Positions 34,265-48,730 of a DNA stretch of 64,000 bases are shown here, one piece after another. The stretch is from Bryum argenteum (Eukaryota > Streptophyta > Bryopsida > Bryales > Bryaceae): assembly GCA_037043015.1 (NCBI GenBank), contig CM073327.1:501009-565008 (forward strand). Reading direction: 5' to 3'. Both the position numbers and the translations under genes were made by a program. Every line of letters starts with the position of its first letter. The stretch's first letter is position 1. The notes under the pieces were generated by a model, which did not search any database, was not told where the DNA came from, and saw only the letters and a program-made list of their open reading frames with translations.

Positions 34265-35910
34265 TCAACCACGGGCAACTATTGTGTTTAATAATGATTG
34301 GTATTTGTTGGTTTTATTTGTGATGGTCTCTTGCAGAAATCTATCATTACAATACGCGAATTCGATATATTGGATGGTAATGTTGTCATTTGGGTGTTGT
34401 GGAGGTGTGCCTCGGTGTGAGAGACCTATTACGCATAGTAAATCAAGTCTAAATCTTGCGTTGCAATAGCATCTACTTGTGTTGCAAGTGCAGGGGAGGA
34501 GCCAGCTTGGAACTGTGTTATCTGGGGGTGCGTTGAGGTGTCCTTGGCATTTATAAGTGTGTAGCATCTTGATTTGGTGTTTGACAGGATGAGTTGTTTA
34601 ATGGTTTTAGCTGCCTGGTTATGCCTAGTAACTCTGAGTGTGTGGATGTTTGGCCGGGGGCATTTAAGCAGGACATGAAGCCATGTGTCTACGTTTGTGG
34701 AGTTGCAGATAGGGCAGGACTTTGATGGGAAGCGTATATGTCCAAAGAATAGTTGTTTTTGTGCGTGTCCCATGTATTGGCCCGCGCGAACTTTTAGTAT
34801 GCTAGTTATTTGAGAATTTGTGATTTTTGGGTTTTTCCAGAAGGCATTTGAGGATTTCGCATGTATATCCGGATTGGATGTCCATTTGTTCATGTTAGGA
34901 AAGTTTTGTGCTAGAGTTTTGAGGTTGTTTTCTCGGTCGTATTCGGTAAGATATGTAGCTAGGTTTCTGACTGGCCCTTTAGTTGGTCTGTGATGCGGTC
35001 CACGCCAGATATCTCTTTGATAGTAGAAAGGGGTTTTGTGTGCAAATTCATAGTGTTTGCGGGCATATTTATAATTTTTCTCATTTCCTGCTTTGGCAAG
35101 TTTGTCCGCTTTTTCATTGCCAGAGATGTTAACATGGTCTCGTACTTTGTGGAATGTGGTGGGCTGTGTGCGTATGTTTAGCATATTGGTTATGGCGATG
35201 AGGGTGTTTAAATCTCGGTGGTTGTTTTGTAAGGTAGGATGTATGAGGTGTGTTTGTAAAACGTACAAGCAATTTATGCAATCTGTGAAAATAAATGCAG
35301 GTTCGTCTATGTTTTTGGTTGTGAGGAATAGTGTTTTGTATGCGGCCATAAGTTCTGCCCTGAAGATGGTTTGTAATACAAGTAGTCTTTTTGATATTTG
35401 TATTTCAGGTTTGGTTGGGTTATAGATACCATAACCAGCGGTTTCTGGAAGCATATATCCAATTGTTGTTTTTTGTGGTAGTATGAAGGAGCCCTTTGTG
35501 TAGTAGTTGTATTCCGGTGGGAATTTAATAGGAAAATGTGTATTGTATTGTGGAAGTGAGGGTGTGTTTGAGAAATCAAATGTATAAATTGGTAGGTATA
35601 GTAATTTTGTCCAATTTTTGTTTTTGTTGAATGTGGTGTTTTCAGGGGTGGGGGTGATTTCTTGGAGGTGAAATTGAGTGATGGATAAATTCCTAAGGGT
35701 GCTTGTGAGGTTTTGTGTGTCTGCTAGGGTGGTGAGATTATGATTTTTGTGATGAATGCAAAGAATTTGGATTTTGTTTAGTTTGGTGCGGGGCTTTTTG
35801 TGATCAGTGGGAATGGTGGGTTCTTGTGCAGCAAAGTGTGCTAGAACGTGTGTATCTGGGAACTCAGTTGAATATGGTGTTGGGTTGTGGAACCAATGTT
35901 TGTCTGGCAA
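34265..35910 (-). pseudogene. LINE copy 2: RNase H, CCHC knuckle, restriction-like endonuclease
   Basis: A 493-codon frame (35910-34429) starts inside the methyltransferase-like block (MPDKHWFHNPTPYSTEFPDT). It continues with RNase H: TKGS (first Asp lost), FRAELMAAYKTL, FIFTDCINC and HVNISGNEKADKLAKAG. The knuckle is CPICNSTNVDTWLHVLLKC, followed by LRVTRHNQAA. The endonuclease core continues in a second frame (34567-34265) with RFRLDLLCVIG (Pro of PD lost), ITIQYIEFAYCND and TNKYQSLL. Copy 1 lost a different RNase H Asp and kept PD. Confidence 0.7.
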
Positions 35911-36557
35911 GACAACAATAGTTGTGGCATTGCGGTTTTGTTGTGCAGCTAACTTGGCCCAGTGTATGGTTTGTTGAGCAGTTTCGTCATTGAGAGGGTA
36001 GGTGTAGCCAATTCCTTGCTATTTGTATTGAAAAGCAAGGCCCCTAGAACGGAATATTTTGTCACGGGGGAAATGTGCAGTAATATTTTGTAATTTGTAG
36101 GGGGCATGTTATGGGTGAGGAGAAATATGTGTGTGTAATGTGGAAGGATGTGATAAGTGTGTCTATTATAGTAGTAGGGAGCGTGTGGTGGAGTGTTGCT
36201 TTGGGATTACATTTGGAGAGACTGTGATTGTAGCGTTTATACAACAAAATAAATTCAATTTCAAATGATTTGGTGGGGGGGAGGTTAGATCGTGGTTAGT
36301 GTTGAGGCATGAGTGGTATTGTTTCCATAGCCATATGAGTCTTGATGTAGGGATGGTGAGGAGGAAATGTCTGGTTGTATCAAATAAATGTGTTGTTTCA
36401 TTTAGGACTTGTCTCGGGGAGATCACTCCTTGTGATTTAAGGTATACACCTGAGTTAAGAGGGTATTTGATGTGGGGCTATTTACATTTGTTTTTGTGTT
36501 TTAGATGACCGTATATTTACATAAAAAGCTACTAGGGGCGTATTCTCGGTACCCTAT

Positions 36558-39422
36558 CAGGGATGTCAATCCAGACGTCTTTTGAGTTTTTTTGGTTGGA
36601 TGGACGTCCGTCCGTCCGTCCGGGGGGGTAAATTGGAATTACTACGACAATAGTAAAATTTTCAACCATTAGATCTTTTCGAGCTCGCATTTCAGCCGTT
36701 CAAATCTGATCTTCTTTAAAGCGACCAAGAAAATTCGCTCCGACCGGCCCCCGGTCGAAGCGACCGAAGGTTGTGGTGACCATTAGATTTGATTTGGAGG
36801 TTCACAACCGTCAAATCAATAACGGCCGACCGATCGGTCGGACGGACCGGAATTTAAGGAAAAAAAAAAAAAAAAAAACCGCGATCAACCGACCAATCGA
36901 TCGACCGAGCCACCGGTCAACAACCGTCGACATCCCGGTCAGTGTCTTGCGCTCCTCTCTTCCTCTCTCACTCACCAACACTCCCTCATGTCTCCACTTC
37001 TCACTTTCTCTTCCTCCTCTTGCTTGCATTTAAGAATTGTCTATTTTTAGGTACCTGACATTGTACCTACAACCTAAATCAGGGCATTAATCCACATGCC
37101 GATTTTGTCAGGGGAATGTTGGGAAGATCTTCTTTTCATAGAAGGGAATGTTTTACTCAAAAGATCTTATGGGCTTGGACACACATGAAAAATAGAACTT
37201 ATTATGAATAACCCCTCATTATTCATATGAATCTTAACTATCCATGTATCACTTGGAATTCTTTAGGGGTACAATGTCATGCTTTGATAGAATTTGCAAT
37301 ATATTCACATTGACTTATGATAATGAAAGATATTATAGTTACTAACCATTTACGGATCTAAGTATCTAAGCAAATTTTATTTGAATCCAAATGGGTGGTT
37401 GTTTATTTAACCCCTAAAGGCTAGGGGGGGGGGTTTGAAGGAAAAATAAATGTGTTTAGAAATGTGAGTTTTCTAACTCTTGTAAACTTTCTCCCCAAAG
37501 ACAATGTAAAAACCTTGATGCTTAGATTAAATTGTTATAATTGAAATCCTCATAATAGTTAATAATTCTCTTGTAATAGATTAAAGACACCAAGTCTTTC
37601 AATAGCAAAATAAAATTCTCATTTCTCTTCTTAGTACTTATTTATTTGTATGGTTTCCTTAAATTTTATCTTATATGATAAAGGCCAATACTTATCTATG
37701 AAGAATACTACTAGTTTCCTTTTATAATAAGTTATTCAATATTATGCAAACCTTGTCATGTTTGTGATTGAAGGGTTGGTGTGATCAATACATGATTCCA
37801 AACTAGGTTTTGTAATGTAAATGAGGTTTTCAACCCATCTTACATCTCGGAAGTAAAAAAATAAGTCCAACAAGAATCCTTTTTAAATCAAATACATCTT
37901 GTCAAATTCGGAATAGAGCACAAAATGGTTTATTGGGCCTTTAGTGGTTGAGCGTTACAGTAAATATCCAATCATGTACTATATTGAAAGGCTATGAGCA
38001 TCATATGAATATATAAATATGTGAAGGAAAAAGACATATAACATAAAACTTGCAATACAAATTCATGCAACCCAAATTGAGAAGTACATGATTGGGTACA
38101 AAGTAGTATGTGCTAATATTTGTCTTTCAAGTGTATGTGCGAGTATAAAGATTATATTTCTATAAGACTCTCGTAATCATTTAAAAATTACGTAGTGGTA
38201 ATGTGTAAATATAGATTTTTCATTTAATTGATCTTGATAGATGTTCATAACTCCTGAATAAATATGAGTCATGTCCACATTTATGGCGTATATTATTATT
38301 GGTTTTTGTAGAAAGTGATGTATCTTCAATATCTTATTATAGGAATTCATAATACTACATGATCAAATATAAAATGATATATGATTTTAAGATGCGATTT
38401 GATGATATTAATTTATATGGCAATAAAATTTGTATTGAATAAAAGTAATCTTTGTGGAAGCGTCTTCTTATCCTCAAGTAAAGATTTTCTATTTATCTTA
38501 TTTGATCCTTATGATGCTATGTGTTTTTGGCAAATGACACTAAGAACTTACACCCCCAAAATACTAAATGCCCTTCACAGTGAATTAAGACATTAGGCTT
38601 GTTTCTAAAGTTTGCAATTTGGGAATTGAAGAAAAATACATAATTTAAACTAGAAAACACATGAACATCATCCTATTTTCTCTTTTAAGTTGTTAAACAT
38701 CAACATGCCATAAGTAGTACGAAGTAAGTAACATCTTCCGGACCCTGATAATAGGATCAAATGAATCATCTATCAATTCGCAAAAGTAACTTAAGTATGG
38801 TTAAAATTTATAGATAAAATAAAGAGATCTTAATTCCTAGATATCCGTCATGGGAAATTGCCTGAATTCTCCATCCCTAGCTACCGACCAAAGCGGCTTC
38901 GAACGCCCAAGCCGTCGGAAAAAATAAAATAAAATAAAAAAAACAAAAAATAAAATAAAAATAAAAATAAAAATAATATAAATCCTAAAATTGGAATCCG
39001 GTCGCTCCGGCCGACCGAACGGTCGGCTAGCGACCGCTCAGACGGCCAGGCCATCAGCCTTTTTTTAATTTTTTTTTTAATTTTTATTTATTTATTTTTT
39101 AAAAATTTTTTTTTGGTCCTTAAATTCCGGTCGGGCCGACCGATCGGTCGGCCGCGATAGATTCAGCGGTAGGAGGCTGCGGCAATCGATCGGACGGCTA
39201 CGAGGCTACCGGTCGGCAAGCCGGTCGCCCCAGCTGACGGCTATTCTGGGGGCCGGTCGCTCGGGCCGACGGCCATCCTAGAGGCCGGTCGCTCGGGCCG
39301 ACGGCCATCCTAGAGGTCGGTCGCCCCATTTACCTTAAGTAAAAAGTCCAGAATCTCTAAGTCACGGACGTTCCCTTAACCCCCTGCGGACCTCCGGACG
39401 TCCGGACGCCGTGACATCCCTG
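36558..39422. mobile_element. hAT-like non-autonomous element nested in the previous one
   Basis: The terminal inverted repeats are CAGGGATGTCA, exact on both ends, with an 8-bp duplication TACCCTAT (36550-36557, 39423-39430). A CAGGG start and 8-bp duplication are typical of hAT. The 2865-bp interior has no transposase. Its subterminal parts are packed with CGGTCGG/CCGACCG and GGACGTCC motifs (36595-36950 and 38880-39420), the kind of clustered sites a hAT transposase binds. The middle is AT-rich. Confidence 0.85.
37407..37951. mobile_element. Degenerate TTAA-type element nested in the hAT
   Basis: The left end is TTAACCCCTAAAGGCTAGGG. The right end, reverse-complemented, is TCAACCACTAAAGGCCCAAT. 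The ends resemble those at 10199-10785 but are worn (TTGA at the right flank). Non-coding. Confidence 0.4.
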
Positions 39423-40308
39423 TACCCTATGGTGTTTTATAACTTCATACATGTGTTGAATTACTTGAGGCTATGTTACATATAAACAGTATGGGTGCAT
39501 TTTTTCGAGCCTTGTACAAAAATTTGCTCTCAAGGCCAAAGATTTTGTCTTACTTTGATTGTTGCAACATACCAAAACTCAAACAAAGCACAAAAGGTCA
39601 TATTCGTTAAACCGACACAAAATAAGGTTCTTGGGACTTAAAATGCTACTTAGTGCATATAACAGTTTGTTGCATTTTGCCTTCACTCCTTTCATGCTTA
39701 CAATAACTCCAAACTAAAAAGTCCAAACTTAAGTGACATTGATAATTACTATTTTTAATGTTTTTCTCCGTGTGTCCAAAGGACACGGAGACATACTAGT
39801 CCTACTATAAAAAATAATCAAGGCTCCTATTTGTGAAGGCTAACTTATAAATAAAATGTCATACTACATATTGTTTTTATATAGCCTAATTTATATATAA
39901 TAGAGTATGTAGCATTTTATTGACCCTATAGAAGTCCTACACATTATATAAAATTTCTCGCTTTTGAATTAAATAGACCCTATATTTTAACTCACGTATA
40001 TTTCTAAAGAGCGATAGTGATCTCCCCGGGGGACTTGTATGGTGGGGGAGTTTGTGAGGATGTCTTTGTCAGGGTTGCAGTCTTGGAGATGAATTTGTAT
40101 GAGGGGTATGTTTAATGGAGGCATGATGAAGCAGGTGTCTTTTGATTGTGGTAGTGTAAAATAAGTGTTGATGATGTGTCTATACAGTTTGTGTTTTTGT
40201 TATGTGTAGTAATCCGATAAAAGGTTAAGATTATGTCTTATGGTGGCCGGGTAGTTTGGTGGGAAGAGCTCTTTAGGAGATAGCCAAGTGCAGGTGGTTG
40301 TTTATTTC

Positions 40309-42129
40309 TCAATGGCATATGTATACGTTAGAGGAGTGTGTGATTTTGTATTTGTCTTTTTTGGTAACTAGTTTGTGTGCAGACATGTGGTGTATGGGAA
40401 AGTTTATCGGATTATTGATGATTTTTTTAGGTGGAGTATTGTTGGTGTTAGTGGTGGGAGAGTTGAATGCGATGAGGGTGTAGGGGTAGGGGGATATTAC
40501 GTGATTATGTGCGATGTATTTGTTGTGTAGAAGGTAGGATGGTGGGTGTGTGTGGCACAGATGTGAGCATTCCAGAGTGCAATTGTTTTGGCAAAAGAGT
40601 TGTTGTGCTAGGTTTACAACACTTCTTTTTAATTTCGTAGGGTTTTTATAATATGTTCTAAAATCTATAGGTGACATGAGGGTGGTTCCATTTGGTAGTG
40701 TGAGGTGTTTTATTTTGTATATTTTATTTCGCAATAATCTATGCAATAGTTTGAGGGATAATTTGGAATCAAGGTGAGGCAAAAGGTTTGATGCTTGGAA
40801 CATCCATTGTATTTCTAATTCAGTGGCTTCAAGTTGGAAGTTGTCAAGTGTGCTTTGTAGGTGGATTCCACCAGCTTCTTTGAATAAGAAGAGTATTCTG
40901 GTGATTGGAGAGTGTATTGAGTCATTGTATTTTATTCGGGAAATTTCTTTGGATCCACCAAATTTGGCTAAAATGTGTTGGGTGAGGCCCTGGTAAATTG
41001 GGCCAAGTTTGACTTTATCATTTAGTGCATTTATTAGTTGGTCTCCAATGCATCTAATGTAAGCATTTTTAAGGAAAAATGCTTCAAGACCGAAGTCTTC
41101 GCGTGGTAATTGTGCTATAACATTTGCCGTACATTTAGGTAGACCACATATCGCTTTCTGGATGCTGGAGGTTTTCTTATCTAATATTTTGATAATTGGT
41201 AGTGAGTAGGGTACTGCATAGAAGCTATATGCAATGCCTGCACGGATTATTGTATCTACCATGCTGATTTTTTGTTTAATTGTAGCTGGGCAGTTGGCAA
41301 GTTTTTGGCATTGTTCAATAAGTTTTTTGGTGGTTAGGTGTGTTTGGAGTTTCCATTTTAGTGTTGGTACCACTTGAATGCCCAGGTAGGGATATACTTC
41401 GTTTTGGTGCAGTGTTGGTAATGGTTCATTTTTGTAGTTGATGTTATGTATTTGAAGAAGAGTTTTGAAGGCGGTGGGTATAAGTTTGGATTTGTTTGGG
41501 CAGCCTGTAACTGCCCATTTATATGTACCTACTTCGAGTCGTGTGCAGTCACTGAATTTTTCGATTTTGTTCATTTGTGTTTGTAGGGCTTTGGGGGTAG
41601 CAGTAAGGGCAGCTAAATCATCAACGTATGCAACGGAGTTGATCGTTGTTTTTGATGTGCCAAATTTATATCCGTAATTCCCTCTTTGTAACCATTTGAG
41701 GAGGAGTTCTAAGAATATGATAAAAAGATATGGGCTTAATGTGTCACCTTGGATGGTGCCTTGTTGGATTGGGATTGGTTTCGTTTGTCCAAAGTGTTTG
41801 CCGATGTATGTGGTGGTGGAATGAGAGTAGATATTTCCAATTAGTGCAACTGCATCTTCTGGGTAGCCAAGGTCTTTCATAATTGCTAAAAGTCTAGTGT
41901 GGTTCAGGGAACCAAAGGCGTTTTTGAAATCGATGTACATAATGTAAATGTCCCGGTTTGTGATTCTAGCATCTTTAAGTGCAGCTGTGATAATTTGTAT
42001 TTGTCGTGCGGTGCTTCTTTCAACGCGGAAGCCTTCCTGGCTATCATAAAGTATTTGGTGATGTTCTCCATAGGCTGAAAGAATGAGTGTAAGAGTGCTG
42101 GTAAAAAGTTTATATATTGTGTTGGTCAA
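40309..42129 (-). pseudogene. LINE copy 2: reverse transcriptase and thumb
   Basis: One 606-codon frame. Motifs include DSQEGFRVERSTARQIQI, IMYIDFKNAFGSLNHTRL, GTIQGDTLSPYLFIIFLE and AYVDDLAAL. The RT thumb and the Cys-containing segment (CQNNCTLECSHLCHTHPP) follow. It ends within the chromo-like block (KYKITHSSNVYICH). The first RT motifs lie upstream in another frame (42130-42480), so at least one frameshift is present. This is the best-preserved RT of the two copies. Confidence 0.85.
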
Positions 42130-42489
42130 GACAATAGGTCTGTGGTTAGGAAGGAGTGAGGGGTCATCCTTCTTGTATAGTAATATAGTAAAGCTTGTTT
42201 TTCATGATGCGGGTATTTGTTTTTGATTATAGCGGCGGGAGAAAAAGAGGTATAAAAGTGTGTGAAATGAGTCTGGCATATGTTTGAGGATGGAGTTGGG
42301 GATCTTATCTGGGCCTGGGGCTTTGTTTTGTGAGAGATTTTCTAGGCAAATGTCGAAAGTTTCGCGATTGTAGTATGTATGTCGAAGGATTTCTGGTGTA
42401 CCTTTCTTTTCAAGTGTAAAACCATCTAATTCATGCCATGGATATTGGCGTACTGCACATGTACAATTTTAAAGATGTTTCGGTTGATA

Positions 42490-44268
<1,779 letters not shown>

Positions 44269-46204
44269 ATAGTAACATGTTGGAATGGTTGAACGATTAG
44301 TGATGGATTTTCGTAAGAAGATTTCTTGGGCTATATCTTCTGGGCTAGTGAGGATTACGTTGTTGTGAGTGGGAATGCAGTCGAGTGGTGGAGTTTCCAG
44401 GTTTTTAAAAACATGATTGTTTATTTTCTTGGGGCTAGTGTTGTAAAACTGTCTGTATTTGGTTATGGCCTTTTTGATGGATTGGCGAGTGTATTTCCTG
44501 GTGCTGGCACGTGCTTTATTGTTTGCGCTTTTAGCTATAGCTGCTAATGTGTTTAGCCAGTCTTGCTTGATATCTTCAGTTTCTGGGGGTGGTGGTATGT
44601 TTGTGGGTGTATGTTGTTGTGTAGCTTGTAATATTGGATGTGTTCTCCAGTTGTCATTGTTGTTAGCAATGTAAATTGTTTTGCGGGTTAAATGGTATGT
44701 AGAGAGGTGTTGTTTCTATTCTTTTTGTGATTTCCGTAGTAGGAAGCCACCTTGAAGGTTGGTGTGCGGGGTGATGGTAGGGATGGGGGGGAGGCGGTAC
44801 ATGTGGTTAGTAATGTTTCTGTGATGTTTTTTATGAGGTGGTCTAATTGCGCACAAGCATTGGACCATTATGTGGGGGTAAATTGATCCTGTTGTAGAGT
44901 TGTTAAGAGGTCGTTGATAGGGAGTGCATTTTGTTCGAAAAATGTAGCCGTGAATGTGTCCAAGTTAGCTTATGTGAAAAGATGGTGATTCGGTTGTAGA
45001 TGTGAAAAAATGGTGATTCGGGGAGGTTATGTAATAACCGTCAATAAGACTAGTTTCGGTATAGTTATGTCCGCCTTCTCTAAAGAATGGGCTATTTGTG
45101 GATATATAAGTGAGATTAAGACTATTTGTGAATGTGCGCCATTGGATGTCTTCTTTTTGTGGTGATGTATTGGTATGGGGGTTTTGTTTACCAATGAGGG
45201 CAATGTTTCTATTTAAAATCTTCACAAAGAATTTGGATGTGATTTAGGTGTGTTTGTATATGCGTAGTAATTGATTGTTGAATGAGAGGGATTAAACCTA
45301 TGTCTGTTGGGTGCGATGGCATATATAAGTGAATGGGTAACCATAGAGTGAGGGGTTTATTTGCTATGTGAATAATTTGGAGGTAGGGTGAAATGCTAGC
45401 CGGGGTTGAGATTTTGGTAATGTTTCCCGGAGAGGCGTAATTTTGATGTATGAGGGTGAGAAGGCCTCCTTTAGCGGGGGTGTATGGCATTCGTTGTTGT
45501 ATACATCGGGTTAGCGCATGTGTGTTATTGAAAATGAGTTTATATTGTGGTAGCATGCATTGGATGTATTTTGTGGATTTATTGGCTGTAAGTTTTGTTT
45601 CTTGAATAGCTATTATTGCAGGAAAGGTTTGAGTAAGATGGTGAAGATTTGGCAAGGCGGTGTTGAGTGAGGCCGCATTCCAAATAATTATTTGAGTGGT
45701 GATGTGTGAGTGAGGTTGTGTGGGTGGTGTGGGTGGTAGTGGTGGGGGGTGAGAATATTCAGGAAGTTTTTCAGTGCATCTTAGAGCTTCTATTATGAGT
45801 ATTTTGGGGAGGTATGGGAAGGTGTCTTTTATTGTTTGTAAGGTTGCGGTATTTGCATGTTCCCAGATATTAGTATAAAGTTCTTTATGGATGGTTTGTG
45901 TGGGTTTAATGATGTCTTGTCGAGTATCTAGAAAGTGTGTGTATGGGTGTGGAGTATTTAGGTGCCTTGATGGGATATTTGGTAGTCGAGAGAGTTTGTT
46001 GAGGAGAGATGTTGTCCAGTGCGGGGTAGGATTGGATGTTATGTGTTGTTTGCACATGGTAATTTGGGGTCCAATAGTGGTAATGAGTGCATATAGTAGA
46101 TTAGGTGGGGAAAATTGGAGGTGATTGTGTATGTATCGTGTAAGACATGGATATCTTCGTATACTGTTTTGGTGGTTTGAATGTGTGACTTGAATGGTAG
46201 ACAA
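44269..46204 (-). pseudogene. LINE copy 2: AP endonuclease region
   Basis: The frame 46204-45209 (331 codons) starts just after the position of the 2A motif in copy 1. It holds WNAASLNTALPNL, AIIAIQETKL and MLPQYKLIFNNTHALTRC. The GDFN motif is changed (ILCEDFK). The rest (45225-44965 and on) is in other frames, with SLIDGYYIT still visible. At the place where copy 1 has a stop, this copy reads KPTQTIHKELY, so the two parts were once one frame. Confidence 0.75.
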
Positions 46205-46230
46205 GAATATTTTTGCTAGATGTTTATACT

Positions 46231-46470
46231 CGGCAGGGTTGTCTTATTAGACACACTTTTCGGAATGTCTGTCTGAATTGTCATATTGGACATGTCTGTT
46301 TGGCGTGCGATTCGACGGGAATGCCGACCGTACCAGAAATTGCATAGTAAAAACTTGTTGAGGGTTTTGGAGATTGACATTGTGGTAAAAAGCTATTTTC
46401 ATACGTGGCGTAGGGTCGATAATGACGTGGGAAAAAAAAATACATGTCACTCTAAGAGACTACAGGTGTC
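46231..46470. mobile_element. Possible hAT-like left end abutting LINE copy 2
   Basis: Similarity to the LINE stops exactly where CAGGGTTGTCTTATTAGACA begins. This resembles the hAT end at 36558 (CAGGGATGTCAATCCAGACG) and is followed by several TGTC/GACA motifs. No matching right end was found in the window, so extent and identity are unsure. Confidence 0.35.
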
Positions 46471-46554
46471 GGCGACCACGGGTCCCGCATAGGCGACCGC
46501 GGGTCCCGCATAGGCGACCGCGGGTCCCGCATAGGCGACCGCGGGTCCCGCATG
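46471..46554. repeat. 21-bp minisatellite, four units
   Basis: Unit GGCGACCGCGGGTCCCGCATA, four copies with one base change in the first. The GC content contrasts sharply with the surrounding AT-rich DNA. Confidence 0.92.
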
Positions 46555-48348
46555 AGCGATCGCCGGTTCGCTGCAACTGTGGTTTGGGGCGACCGGCAGT
46601 CTGGAGGGGCGAGTGCGCAAGAGCTCTCGCTCTTTCTCTTGGATCCTCTTTTACGCAATCCCTCAATCCCTCATATTCAAATTTCAAATTCCCCGCTTCA
46701 AGCATCTTCCCCGTTCCCCCTCATTTCCCTTAAATCTCCCTTCATTTTTCATTCGCCATCTTCTTCAAATTTCATATTCTCCGCTTCTTCACATTTCCCA
46801 TTCCCAAATGAAAATGATTGTCATGGTCATGGCTTTTGGCCAAGACCCGTGACTATGATAAATGAAAAATGAATTTTTGAGTGCCTTGGACACTCTTCTG
46901 GTGCAAGATGGATTTAGACCCGTACAAGTTTAATCTCAATTTTAAAATAAAATTCTCATCATTCTCTCTTTTACCCTCCCCTTTTTCCTCATTTCCTTTT
47001 AAATAATTGTACTCTAGCCAATCAATGATTTTTGAGCCTCATGGTCTCTTTGATAGTAGTTGAGTTGAAGCATTTACTTCCACTCAACTACAATCAAGGA
47101 GACCATAAAATCATTATTCATTATGGATAAATTAGCATACTTTGGGGACTTCGAAGTTAGTGATCATTCTCCTTTCATCAAGGTATTGTAAAGCCAAATG
47201 GTCAATCTTGAGGGTCCACAATGTAAAGTGAGCCTAAGACAAGTAGAGTAAAGGTACGCTTATTTCAAGTTCCTAAAATGTCTTAGTAGTAAAGTGTTGA
47301 AAATATTTTGACTGTCCTGATATCTAAGTTTGATTTATTCATCATAATACGGGCAAGGGATATCAAATACTTGCACGTCATTCACAAATAATGGGTTAAA
47401 TATTACTATGAGTAATTGGTTCATTAGAATATTTGTAAATGGTTATTGTTGTCGACTTATAATATTTACCTTCATATGGTGGTGACTCAATTTTTTGCCA
47501 AAACTATAATATGTTATATATCACCCTTTAATTTGACAAGCAACTTTTTCCCTCACTTGTTACTAGGCTATATGCACAAACCCCTTTCTCTTAATTGTAT
47601 TAAAAGGCGTTAATACTTAACCCGCCAAAACTTTCAAATGCCTCCCCCCAATCATTTTAACCAATGTCGTTATGGGGCCGTAAACTAATTGCAAGGATAA
47701 TATATTAGCATATATATACTCGGATGTTGTATATGGAGAAGTTATAATTTATTAAAGACTCCACTGATCTTAGAAGAAACTAAAATTTGTTCTTGAATGT
47801 GATGTTACAATATATGGTGAAGTTTTGTTGCAAAGATAGTATCTTATCTAAATGCTAGAAACTGATTGACATGATTAAATTCTAAGATTGTAGATATTGA
47901 AGTGTTTGATGCATTAAAGAGGCTAAGACTCTGTAAATCAATACAAATTTTATCAATTATTTTAAATAGTTAGGCACAAAATGACTTGCTAAGATATACA
48001 CCATATAATAAAATATATACCATGTCATGCCTACCAAGAGGATGAGAAAGTGTCACCCCATCCTCTCTCCCATTCATTATTTCCAATTTAGAGTTTTAGA
48101 CCTCTCATGTCCATTTTTTATGAGCTGAAAGATCATGAAATGGGAATTATGGGACCAATGATCCCAAATTACTAGCATGTGTCTACTCCTTGTTAATTTA
48201 AACTAATACATAAATAACTACATGGCTCTTTTACCCCTCCCCCATCCAATGTTCATTATCATCTCATCCTCCTAAGAGCTGATACGAACCCTTATGGACT
48301 CGCATGCAACATAGCTGGGAGAATTCTCGTTTGCAAAAAGGGTCGATC
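46555..48348. other. Non-coding, AT-rich
   Basis: No gene or clear repeat ends were seen. C/T-rich near 46640-46800, AT-rich after. Confidence 0.45.
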
Positions 48349-48730
48349 CAGCTGATGGGCGAACGTAGCTCAAAGGGCGACCGGCGGTCTACCTGATGGA
48401 CAAGGACAAAGTGTCCGCGAGCGTATTTGTACCCCTCCTGTTGGGGCGACCGCAGATACACCCGATGGGCAAACGCCGGTCAGTGGGGCGACCGCCGATG
48501 CAGCTGATGGGCGAACGTAGCTCAGAGGGCGACCGGCGGTCTACCTGATGGGCAAGGACGAAGTGTCTGCGAGCCTATTTGTACCCCTCCTGTTGGGGCG
48601 ACCGCCGATACAGCCGATGGACGAACGTTGGTCAGTGAGGCGACTGCCGATGCAGTTGATGGGCGAACGTAGCTCAGAGGGCGACCGGCGGTCTACCTGA
48701 TGGGCAAGGACCGTCGGTCGCCCATGAACA
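48349..48730. repeat. 152-bp tandem repeat, about 2.5 units
   Basis: Units start at 48349, 48501 and 48653 with CAGYTGATGGGCGAACGTAG and are more than 90% alike by eye. Each holds shorter GGGCGACCGCCGAT-type sub-repeats. The GC-rich GGCGACCG motif is also found in the 21-bp minisatellite and resembles the hAT subterminal motifs. Confidence 0.88.

Larger units (their letters stand above)
36413..40030. mobile_element. Non-autonomous DNA transposon with 8-bp target duplication, inserted in LINE copy 2
   Basis: The ends are CTCGGGGAGATCACT and (reverse complement of the right) CCCGGGGAGATCACT, with weaker similarity continuing for about 60 bases. Both sides carry GGACTTGT (36405-36412, 40031-40038). 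Copy 1 shows the empty site (GAGGACTTGTATGG at about 14790), which confirms the junctions. Without the nested hAT it is about 745 bp and non-coding. An 8-bp duplication fits hAT, but the terminal bases are not typical, so the superfamily stays open. Confidence 0.8.

Noticed and set aside
46422-46733. Arg/Pro-rich frames with RRPRVPH repeats
   Set aside because: They arise from the 21-bp minisatellite.
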